Origin: an uncultured Flammeovirgaceae bacterium
Lineage (GTDB): Bacteria; Bacteroidota; Bacteroidia; Cytophagales; Cyclobacteriaceae
Assembly (NCBI GenBank): GCA_946480685.1
Contig: CAMLLI010000312.1
Location: 1 to 5,905, forward strand
DNA: 5,905 bases
Direction of reading: 5' to 3'
Below are positions 1 to 4,946 of the stretch, one piece after another. Every line of letters begins with the position of its first letter. Position 1 is the stretch's first letter. The notes beneath the pieces were generated by a model. It made no database searches and was not told the DNA's origin. It saw only the letters and a program-made list of their open reading frames with translations. Both the position numbers and the translations under genes were made by a program.

Positions 1-445
1 CGGACGATCTTTCTCTCTCGCAGATGATGTTGGTCTTGTTACGGAACAATCCACTAAAGGCCGCTTCTGGTCCGGAGTTCTCTGTACCGGCAATAGGGTG
101 TGCTGCTACCAGCTGTCCGCGCTTCGGGTGGTTGGCTACCGAACGACAAATGAGACTCTTGGTAGATCCGGTATCGATCACTACGGCTGTTGACTTAACT
201 GCATCCAGTAATGAAGGAAGCAACTGGCACATTGCATTAACCGGTATAGCGAGGATTACTATATCTGCGTGTTGCAGTGCTTTGTCTTCCGTCTGCACCT
301 TATCAACCAACCCCAGGGCTACTGCTTTTTGGCCGTGTTCAGTATTCAGGTCAACACCGGTTAACTCCGTAGCAACACCTGCCTTGCGCAAGTCTATCGC
401 GATGGAGCCTCCGATCAATCCTAAACCTATAACTGTAACTTTCAT
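1..445 (-). CDS. tyrA: Prephenate dehydrogenase, N-terminal part (cut by window edge)
   Basis: Oxidatively decarboxylates prephenate to 4-hydroxyphenylpyruvate in tyrosine biosynthesis, in the cytosol. I translated this frame by hand from the ATG at 445-443; 148 codons are present, about half of the usual ~280-residue monofunctional enzyme, and the C-terminal dimerisation domain lies outside the window. Visible motifs: a Rossmann nucleotide loop GLGLIGGS at residues 7-14; an Asp at the end of strand beta-2 (VDLN, D32), which in this fold favours NAD over NADP; the DTGSTKS segment at 91-97; and AAHPIAGTE at 114-122, whose His116 matches the catalytic His of the TyrA family. The ATG follows the aminotransferase stop after only 3 bp (TAT), so the two are cotranscribed and probably translationally coupled; no Shine-Dalgarno is seen. 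There is no chorismate mutase domain at the N-terminus, so prephenate must be supplied by another enzyme. Identity is secure. Confidence 0.95.
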   Translation of the reverse strand, partial: MKVTVIGLGLIGGSIAIDLRKAGVATELTGVDLNTEHGQKAVALGLVDKVQTEDKALQHADIVILAIPVNAMCQLLPSLLDAVKSTAVVIDTGSTKSLICRSVANHPKRGQLVAAHPIAGTENSGPEAAFSGLFRNKTNIICERERSS

Positions 446-448
446 ATA

Positions 449-1645
449 TTATGCTTTTGCGGCTGACAGTTTTTGCGCGGGCGACTTTTTTAAAAATTCG
501 TTGATGCGATTCAATGCCTGGTTCAACGATTCTACTGTGCAGCAAAGTGATATACGTATATATCTTCTGCCGCCTTCACCAAAGATGAAACCCGGTGTGA
601 TGAATACTTTTGTTCCATACAGCACTTCATCAATCCATTTCTCAACGTCTGCTATATGTGCAGGAGCTTTGGCCCACACAAACAATCCTGACTGATCGTT
701 TGAGTACGTGCATCCCAGCACATCGAGTATTTGCTTCGCTACTTCTTTACGCTCGGCATATACTTTATTCAAAGATGTAAACCACTCGTTGCCATTCTTC
801 AATGCTTCGGTAGCTGCGTGTTGCAAGCCAAGAAACATTCCGGAATCCATATTACTTTTCACTTTCAGCACGGCATCGATAAGTTCTTTTTTACCGGCAA
901 CCCAACCGAGGCGCCAGCCCGCCATGTTATGCGATTTACTCAGAGAGTTCAGTTCCAACGCCACCTCATCAGCACCTTCTATCGAAAGTATACTCATGGG
1001 ATTTTCATTAAGTACTAAGCTATAGGGATTATCATTTACAATCAGGAACTGGTGTTCGCGTGCGAGATCAACAAGTTCTTTCAACTCGGCACGTGATGCT
1101 ACACGACCTGTTGGCATGTGCGGGAAATTCACCCACATGATCTTTACTTTCGAGAGATCACTTTTCTTCAGCGCTGCTATATCAATGCCCCAGTTCAAAT
1201 CTTCGCGCAGATCATACGGACGAAGTTTAGCACCCACTAAATTTGCAACGGATGAATATGTAGGATAACCGGGATTCGGTATCAATACTTCTTCACCTTC
1301 ATTTACAAATGCCATCGCGATGTGCATGATACCTTCTTTCGATCCCATCAGCGGGAGTATCATTGTCTCGGGATCGATCGAAGTGTTATAAGTAGTCTGG
1401 TAAAAATCAGCGATCGCTTTTCTGAAGGCCGGTATACCTTTATAATTTTGATAGCCGTGATTAGCAGGGTTCTTCGCAGACGCGATCAATGCGTCTATAG
1501 CATTAGACGATGGCGCCTGATCCGGACTACCAATACCGAGGTTGATAACACGCAACTCAGGTGTGTCTAATCCTCTCACCTCAGCAAGCTTTCTACTGAA
1601 GTAGTATTCTTCAACGTTGGCGATTCTGTTAGCTGTTTTTATCAT
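449..1645 (-). CDS. PLP-dependent class I/II aminotransferase, probable aromatic aminotransferase
   Basis: A fold-type I aminotransferase of 398 residues, normal full length. Visible landmarks: MGSKEGI at 100-106 (cofactor phosphate loop, of a type also found in LL-diaminopimelate aminotransferases); NPGYPTY at 124-130; N173 in NFPHMPTG; D205 and Y208 in NDNPYS (pyridine-nitrogen and phosphate contacts); the Schiff-base Lys237 in SLSKSHNMAGWRLGW with Arg245; and R364 in RRYIRIS, the usual substrate-carboxylate Arg. The family is seen directly. The substrate is inferred from context: it sits between pheA and tyrA, so the likely job is transamination of phenylpyruvate and 4-hydroxyphenylpyruvate with glutamate. 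An aspartate, alanine or diaminopimelate role cannot be excluded from sequence alone. The start is the ATG at 1645-1643; the stop (TAA, 451-449) is 3 bp before tyrA. A 217-bp repeat-bearing gap separates it from pheA upstream; I saw no TAnnTTTG promoter in that gap, so expression probably comes from the pheA promoter. Confidence 0.93.
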   Translation of the reverse strand: MIKTANRIANVEEYYFSRKLAEVRGLDTPELRVINLGIGSPDQAPSSNAIDALIASAKNPANHGYQNYKGIPAFRKAIADFYQTTYNTSIDPETMILPLMGSKEGIMHIAMAFVNEGEEVLIPNPGYPTYSSVANLVGAKLRPYDLREDLNWGIDIAALKKSDLSKVKIMWVNFPHMPTGRVASRAELKELVDLAREHQFLIVNDNPYSLVLNENPMSILSIEGADEVALELNSLSKSHNMAGWRLGWVAGKKELIDAVLKVKSNMDSGMFLGLQHAATEALKNGNEWFTSLNKVYAERKEVAKQILDVLGCTYSNDQSGLFVWAKAPAHIADVEKWIDEVLYGTKVFITPGFIFGEGGRRYIRISLCCTVESLNQALNRINEFLKKSPAQKLSAAKA

Positions 1646-1862
1646 TGGCTTGTTCTTTCGTTAGAGTCCGGAAGACGGGAAGTCCGAAAGTCGGGAAGTT
1701 TGTTTTTGTGGTACTTGCCGTTTCGTGCTCCTACGCTTCACGCTTTGTTATCTTACTCTACATCCTTATTCAATCTATACTATATATACTTCTATCTGCA
1801 ATCTGCTTCAACCTTCCTGTCTTCCGGACTTCCCGTCTTTCGGACTTTCCGACTTCTCTATC
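1646..1862. other. 217-bp intra-operon gap between pheA and the aminotransferase gene
   Basis: No credible gene is seen on either strand; open frames here are short, hydrophobic plus-strand shadows. The gap holds the two arms of an imperfect inverted repeat near its ends (see the repeat entry), with an AT-rich middle at roughly 1741-1800. No match to the Bacteroidota TAnnTTTG box was found on the minus strand upstream of the aminotransferase, and there is no stem followed by a T-tract. Confidence 0.6.
1664..1855. repeat. Imperfect inverted repeat of GTCCGGAAG units
   Basis: The left arm is 1664-1698 and the right arm 1813-1847. The reverse complement of the left arm matches the right arm at about 30 of 35 positions, across a spacer of about 114 bp. 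The arms are themselves built from 16-bp near-tandem units, for example 1819-1834 (GTCTTCCGGACTTCCC) followed by 1835-1850 (GTCTTTCGGACTTTCC), with a partial third unit to 1855. Degenerate GTCCGAAAG-type strings are common intergenic filler in Bacteroidota genomes, as I recall. In the operon mRNA the arms could form a long hairpin, which might tune read-through or mRNA stability between pheA and the downstream genes; that role is inference. Confidence 0.75.
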
Positions 1863-2705
1863 TTATCTATACTCGATCTTCGCCTTCTTATACTCTCCCA
1901 GCACATTGAGATTCTTTACCTGTCGGATGATCTCCTGCATAGCAGTGTCATAATTCTTGCGTCTCTTCCATTCCACATCGATGTGTATAGAATACTCGCT
2001 TGGTCTGCCGATGATCGGTATAGATTGGATCTTTGTTAAGTTAATGCTGTTGTTCTTGAAGGTCATCAGCGCATCGGCCAGACTTCCTACTTCATTGGCT
2101 ACTTCAAAACACAACGAAGCTTTGTTGCTTTCAATTTTACCGTTGCTGCGTTTTGCCAATACCAGGAAGCGTGTGAAGTTTTTCTTATGCGTCTCGATAC
2201 GTTTTTCGAGAATAGTTAAACCGTATTTCTTTGCGGCAAACTCGTTCGCTATAGCAGCTGTGTTTTTCAGCTTTAGTTCTTTTACGCGTTTTGCCGAGAG
2301 TGCAGTGTCATCGCTTTCGCGGATCTCTACACCATTGAGGGAATGTAAAAACTCTGAGCACTGGCGTATAGCCATAGGGTGCGATTCAATAGTTTTTATA
2401 TCGGTGATTTTTGTTCCGGGTAACACCAGCAGATTCATGTGAATCGGAAGGTATAACTCACCTATTATATTAAAGTGATAATCCTGTAGCAGAAAGTAGT
2501 TAGGTAAGATACTTCCGGCAATCGAATTTTCTATTGCCATTACAGCGTAGTCGCTGGTGCCGTTCTTTAAGCTTTCGCAGAGCTGATGAAACGAAAGACA
2601 CTCTACTGTTTCAATCGGTTCGTTGAAATAGGTAAGAGCAGCCACTTCGTGAAAGCTGGTAGCGATACCCTGAATTGCAATCTTTAATTTTTTCTTCTTC
2701 GCCAT
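1863..2705 (-). CDS. pheA: Prephenate dehydratase, monofunctional, with C-terminal ACT domain
   Basis: Converts prephenate to phenylpyruvate, the committed step to phenylalanine, in the cytosol. It is 280 residues from the ATG at 2705-2703, normal for the monofunctional family. Catalytic domain, about 8-185: IQGIATSFHEVAA at 11-23 (the GxxxSFHxxAA opening), AIENSIAGSI at 57-66, ESHPMAIRQC at 107-116, and the TRF motif at 178-180 with the catalytic Thr. ACT domain, about 195-280: NEVGSLADAL at 204-213, then TKIQSIPIIGRPSEY at 224-238, a variant of the ESRP region that binds feedback Phe. No chorismate mutase domain is fused. A longer frame opens with TTG at 2729, but that codon lies in the terminator's U-tract, so the ATG is the better start; it is preceded by a weak purine run GGAAAA. 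First structural gene of the operon, with expression controlled by the leader attenuator just upstream. Confidence 0.95.
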   Translation of the reverse strand: MAKKKKLKIAIQGIATSFHEVAALTYFNEPIETVECLSFHQLCESLKNGTSDYAVMAIENSIAGSILPNYFLLQDYHFNIIGELYLPIHMNLLVLPGTKITDIKTIESHPMAIRQCSEFLHSLNGVEIRESDDTALSAKRVKELKLKNTAAIANEFAAKKYGLTILEKRIETHKKNFTRFLVLAKRSNGKIESNKASLCFEVANEVGSLADALMTFKNNSINLTKIQSIPIIGRPSEYSIHIDVEWKRRKNYDTAMQEIIRQVKNLNVLGEYKKAKIEYR

Positions 2706-2727
2706 TTTTCCAAAAGTCTCTATAAGC

Positions 2728-2756
2728 AAAAAAGTCCCGGTTTTGCCGGGACTTTT
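2728..2756 (-). terminator. Intrinsic terminator of the pheA attenuator
   Basis: Read on the minus strand, the 5' arm AAAAGTCCCGG (2756-2746), loop CAAAA (2745-2741) and 3' arm CCGGGACTTTT (2740-2730) make a perfect 11-bp stem. Its GC core CCCGG/CCGGG is followed at once by six T residues (2733-2728), a textbook rho-independent terminator. It lies 22 nt before the pheA ATG and after the leader ORF, so it would stop transcription before the operon's first structural gene. Read on the plus strand, the stem is the same but ends in TTTTCTGAG, a poorer T-tract, and no plus-strand gene ends nearby, so the minus-strand role is the one that fits. Confidence 0.93.
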
Positions 2757-2806
2757 CTGAGTTTATCTGTTATCCTTCTTAACAACACACCACTCTTAGA
2801 GTCCCG
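2747..2806 (-). promoter_or_regulatory. Predicted antiterminator of the pheA attenuator
   Basis: Three helices nest co-linearly in the minus-strand RNA. Outer: CGGGACU (2806-2800) with AGUCCCG (2753-2747), 7 bp. Middle: GAGU (2795-2792) with ACUC (2762-2759), 4 bp. Inner: UGUUA (2784-2780) with UAACA (2772-2768), 5 bp, closing a 7-nt loop AGAAGGA. The outer helix uses most of the terminator's 5' arm, so the two structures exclude each other. The 5' strand of the outer helix is the codons ACG GGA CUC at the end of the leader ORF. A ribosome that reaches the stop codon would cover it and let the terminator form, while one stalled early in the Phe/Tyr run would leave it free. Pairings are read from sequence; no folding energies were computed. 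Confidence 0.82.
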
Positions 2807-2858
2807 TCTTGGGTCTAAAAAAATAGTAGTAAAAGTAAAAGAAGGTGTTTGCGTTCAT
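2796..2858 (-). CDS. Phe/Tyr-rich leader peptide of the pheA operon (attenuator peptide)
   Basis: A 20-codon ORF, ATG at 2858-2856 and TAA at 2798-2796, whose residues 6-14 are FFYFYYYFF: five Phe and four Tyr codons in an unbroken run (2843-2817), followed by RPKTGL. It sits about 20 nt downstream of a Bacteroidota-type promoter box and upstream of a terminator that precedes pheA. Its function is inferred from layout: translation senses charged Phe-tRNA and Tyr-tRNA, and a ribosome stalled in the run permits the antiterminator, so the biosynthetic operon is transcribed. The peptide itself probably has no other activity. It is analogous in design to enterobacterial PheL, but not recognisably homologous, and it carries Tyr as well as Phe codons. 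The upstream sequence GAGAGATAGAA is purine-rich with no strong Shine-Dalgarno, as is usual in this phylum. Confidence 0.9.
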   Translation of the reverse strand: MNANTFFYFYYYFFRPKTGL

Positions 2859-2878
2859 TTCTATCTCTCGTTGTGATC

Positions 2879-2910
2879 CAAAGATAAAATCATTTTTTGG
2901 GGAGTTCCAA
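2879..2910 (-). promoter_or_regulatory. Predicted primary-sigma promoter of the pheA operon
   Basis: On the minus strand, TATCTTTG (2886-2879) matches the Bacteroidota -7 consensus TAnnTTTG exactly. A TTGG (2910-2907), preceded by GC, lies 20 bp upstream and fits the looser TTTG/TTG -33 element at acceptable spacing. Transcription would start a few bases downstream, around 2870-2875, giving a short 5' leader of roughly 12-17 nt before the leader-peptide ATG and about 165-170 nt before pheA. The match is read from sequence; the start point is inferred. Confidence 0.72.
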
Positions 2911-3167
2911 GCAACCTTTAAATCTTTTTTTGAAAATTTACTAGAACTAATGATTGTTAGTCAGGAAGTTACGGAGAATTTGGAGATTGAAAGATTAATA
3001 AGATTGGAAAATTATAAGATTACAAGATGATGAAGCCAATTATACTTGATACTTAAACGAAATCTTTGTTGGCATTTATACTTTACTGATAACCGTTAAC
3101 GGGTAACTAATAATGGCTAACGATTAACAACTAAATTTACTCCATAATTACCTTAACATCTATATAT
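2911..3167. other. Divergent intergenic region between the aro operon and the lipoprotein gene
   Basis: AT-rich and non-coding. Between 2984 and 3026 there are four AGATT units and a final AGAT at irregular spacing (2984, 2992, 3001, 3017, 3025), a degenerate repeat of a kind common between Bacteroidota genes. Between 3088 and 3132 there is a block of TAAC-type repeats (separate entry). The plus-strand reading frame across 2845-3030 is not a gene: it starts inside the antisense of the leader ORF and runs through the repeat. I did not find a convincing TAnnTTTG promoter for the lipoprotein; the nearest string is AATCTTTG at 3061-3068, with one mismatch and no well-spaced -33 element. Confidence 0.55.
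3088..3132. repeat. TAAC-family repeat block, copy 1
   Basis: Contains GATAACCGTTAACGGGTAAC (3088-3107) and, further on, GGCTAACGATTAACAACT ending at 3132. CCGTTAACGG at 3093-3102 is a perfect 10-bp palindrome. The same vocabulary (TAACGATTAAC, AACGGATAAC, TAACGGTTAA) recurs at 3703-3748, on the other side of the lipoprotein gene, with a short inverted piece GTTAATCGTT at 3621-3630. Degenerate repeat with no proven function. Confidence 0.6.
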
Positions 3168-3617
3168 ATGAAAACAATATTAAAACTATCCTCACTCGCG
3201 TTGCTGGTATTACTATATGCTTGCGGACAGAAGTCGCATGATCATGAACATGGTCACGGACACGATCACCATGCACATGATTCTGCTGATGCATCTCCGA
3301 ATGCTAAACTCTATAGCGAGGTAATGGCTATACATGATGAAGTGATGCCGAAGATGGGCGACATCTATACTTTAAAAGAAGGTCTTAAAAAGAAGCTGGC
3401 GGATAACCCCGCCACTGATAAGAAAGGTGAAATTGAAAGTGCTATTACGAAGCTCGATGCCGCCGATGAAAGTATGCGTGTATGGATGCGTGAATTCAAT
3501 TCTGAAGATATTAAGGATGAAGAAAAGAAACGCGAATACCTGGAGAACGAAATGGAGAAGGTAAAGAAAGTGCGTGAAGATATGCTCGCGGCTATCGAGC
3601 AGGCTAAGGCACTTTGA
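3168..3617 (+). CDS. Small His-rich lipoprotein with coiled-coil C-terminus
   Basis: 149 residues. An N-terminal lipoprotein signal is clear: MKTILK, a hydrophobic stretch at about 7-16, then a lipobox LYAC with the lipidated Cys19, so the mature protein is anchored to a membrane facing the periplasm or cell surface. Right after it, residues 24-37 hold eight His in a HDHEHGHGHDHHAHD string, a likely Zn/Ni/Co or Cu binding tail. From about 48 to the end it is highly charged and helical: AIHDEVMPKMGDIYTLKEGL at 54-73, then two Lys/Glu-rich stretches with heptad character (coiled coil). I recall similar Bacteroidota lipoproteins carrying the misleading label 'viral A-type inclusion protein'; the function is unknown. 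The ATG at 3168 is the only sensible start. It stands alone between two repeat blocks, divergent from the aromatic operon and 158 bp before gcvT. Confidence 0.88.
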   Translation: MKTILKLSSLALLVLLYACGQKSHDHEHGHGHDHHAHDSADASPNAKLYSEVMAIHDEVMPKMGDIYTLKEGLKKKLADNPATDKKGEIESAITKLDAADESMRVWMREFNSEDIKDEEKKREYLENEMEKVKKVREDMLAAIEQAKAL

Positions 3618-3775
3618 GTCGTTAATCGTTGAGTGCAAAAAATCCAATTGCACGAAGAACTCAAAGAAGGCTCAAAGGAACACAAAGAGTTCCGGGCATA
3701 ATTACGGATAACGATTAACGGATAACTTGTAACGGTTAATGGATAACAGTACATTCGCGCACCTAAACGAGCATT
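3618..3775. repeat. Repeat-filled gap before gcvT (CTTTGTG-type and TAAC-type blocks)
   Basis: Three elements are visible. A stem GTGCAA/TTGCAC at 3633-3638 and 3648-3653 lies just after the lipoprotein stop, but with no T-tract, so it is only a weak terminator candidate. An AAAGAAGGCTCAAAGGAACAC-like block at about 3660-3693 is, on the opposite strand, of the same CTTTGTG family as the block before comB, and contains a stem GGAAC/GTTCC (3677-3681, 3689-3693). The TAAC-type block, copy 2, lies at 3703-3748 (GGATAACGATTAACGGATAAC and relatives). No TAnnTTTG promoter for gcvT was recognised. Confidence 0.6.
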
Positions 3776-4858
3776 ATGGATTTAAAATACATTCCTCTGA
3801 ATGACCTCCACGCAAAGCTGGGAGGCAAGATGGTTCCTTTTGCCGGTTATAACATGCCGGTTCGTTATTCATCAGACATTGAAGAACACATGGCTGTGCG
3901 CAACGGTGTAGGTGTGTTCGATGTATCGCACATGGGCGAGTTTACTGTGAAAGGTCCACAGGCACTGGATCTTATTCAACGTGTAACCAGTAACGATGCT
4001 TCTAAATTAGTAGATGGTCAGGCGCAATACTCATGCTTGCCTAACGAAACGGGCGGTATTGTTGACGATCTCATTGTATATAAAATAAAAGACAACGACT
4101 ACCTGATCGTTGTTAACGCCAGTAACATTGAAAAGGACTGGAACTGGATCAGCAAGTTCAATACGAAAGGTGCTGAGATGAAAAACATCTCAGATGATAT
4201 ATGTCTCTTTGCCGTGCAAGGTCCTAAGGCTGCCGGTGTACTTCAGAAGTTGACAAAGACTGACCTCAGCACGATCAAATATTATCACTTTGCTATTGGC
4301 GAATTTGCCGGAGTAAAAGATGTAGTGATCTCCAACACAGGCTATACGGGTGCCGGTGGATTTGAGATATACGTAAACAAGCAATACGCAGAAAAAGTAT
4401 GGAACGATATCTTCGAAGCAGGTAAAGATGAAAACATCAAGCCCATTGGCTTAGGCGCACGCGATACTCTTCGCCTCGAGATGGGATTCTGTTTATATGG
4501 AAATGATATTGATGATACTACTTCTCCGCTAGAAGCCGGATTAGGATGGATCACCAAATTCACAAAAGACTTCACAAACTCGGCTGCTATCAAAAAGCAG
4601 AAAGAAGAAGGTGTAAGCAAAAAACTGGTTGGCTTTAAAATGGTTGATAAAGGTATACCACGCCACGACTATAGCATTAAAGATGCAACCGGTAATGTTA
4701 TCGGCAAAGTTACATCAGGCACCATGTCGCCAGTATTGGGTATCGGTATAGGACTTGGCTACGTGGCTACTGCCAACGCTGCTGTCGGTTCTGATATATA
4801 TATTGACGTACGCGGCCGCGCCTTGAAAGCACAAGTAAGCAAATTACCTTTGATATAG
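3776..4858 (+). CDS. gcvT: Aminomethyltransferase, T-protein of the glycine cleavage system
   Basis: Takes the aminomethyl group carried on lipoylated H-protein, passes its carbon to tetrahydrofolate as 5,10-methylene-THF and releases ammonia; cytosolic. 360 residues, full length. Visible landmarks: the N-terminal [24 protein letters not shown] at 8-31 (interrupting no domain), [10 protein letters not shown] at 47-56, [11 protein letters not shown] at 93-103 with the catalytic Asp (D97 or D98), [11 protein letters not shown] at 112-122, [11 protein letters not shown] at 189-199, [19 protein letters not shown] at 227-245, GLGWITKF at 255-262, and the C-terminal barrel signature [17 protein letters not shown] at 314-330. 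The common GYTGEDG motif reads GYTGAGG here; I believe this is a lineage variant rather than damage. The start ATG at 3776 gives the expected N-terminus. gcvH and gcvP are not in the window, so the system's genes are dispersed. Confidence 0.96.
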   Translation: MDLKYIPLNDLHAKLGGKMVPFAGYNMPVRYSSDIEEHMAVRNGVGVFDVSHMGEFTVKGPQALDLIQRVTSNDASKLVDGQAQYSCLPNETGGIVDDLIVYKIKDNDYLIVVNASNIEKDWNWISKFNTKGAEMKNISDDICLFAVQGPKAAGVLQKLTKTDLSTIKYYHFAIGEFAGVKDVVISNTGYTGAGGFEIYVNKQYAEKVWNDIFEAGKDENIKPIGLGARDTLRLEMGFCLYGNDIDDTTSPLEAGLGWITKFTKDFTNSAAIKKQKEEGVSKKLVGFKMVDKGIPRHDYSIKDATGNVIGKVTSGTMSPVLGIGIGLGYVATANAAVGSDIYIDVRGRALKAQVSKLPLI

Positions 4859-4866
4859 TTTATTCC

Positions 4867-4925
4867 AGCACAAGGAGCACAATATACTTTGTGTAACTCT
4901 GTGGCACCTTTGTGTTCTTTGTGCT
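4867..4925. repeat. CTTTGTG-family repeat forming a stem between gcvT and comB
   Basis: AGCACAAGGAGCACAA (4867-4882) and TTGTGTTCTTTGTGCT (4910-4925) are complementary at 14 of 16 positions, and the other two would be G-U pairs in RNA, with a 27-nt loop. The interior carries further units (CTTTGTGT, CTCTGTGG, CTTTGTGT). There is no T-tract after the stem, so it is a poor intrinsic terminator; mRNA processing or protection is possible. An inverted relative is at about 3660-3693, on the other side of gcvT. Confidence 0.65.
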
Positions 4926-4946
4926 ATTGGATTTATTGACTCTTCT

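Noticed and set aside
24..695. Plus-strand 223-residue reading frame
   Set aside because: Antisense shadow of tyrA and the 3' end of the aminotransferase, both of which have clear family motifs on the minus strand.
1645..2039. Overlapping plus-strand frames of about 70-104 residues with hydrophobic composition
   Set aside because: They come from the TC-rich repeat gap and the antisense of pheA; there are three overlapping frames and none has coding character.
2706..2729. Longer pheA with a TTG start at 2729 (288 residues)
   Set aside because: The TTG is within the U-tract of the attenuator terminator, the added residues do not resemble the family, and the ATG at 2705 gives a normal N-terminus.
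2730..2756. Plus-strand terminator reading of the 11-bp stem
   Set aside because: No plus-strand gene ends upstream of it and the trailing T-run is interrupted (TTTTCTGAG), whereas the minus-strand reading has six T and sits in a leader.
2845..3030. Plus-strand 61-residue reading frame
   Set aside because: It starts in the antisense of the leader peptide, crosses the promoter and runs through the AGATT repeat; no family resemblance.
3061..3068. AATCTTTG as a -7 promoter box for the lipoprotein gene
   Set aside because: It has one mismatch in the conserved TA and no suitably spaced -33 element, and it lies about 100 bp before the ATG.
3168..3617. Viral origin suggested by the 'viral A-type inclusion' label often given to such proteins
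   Set aside because: The label reflects coiled-coil similarity; the protein has a bacterial lipoprotein signal and a normal chromosomal context.
3088..3748. CRISPR-like array from the repeated TAAC words
   Set aside because: The repeats are degenerate, of unequal spacing, and interrupted by a complete gene; no constant repeat-spacer period and no cas genes.
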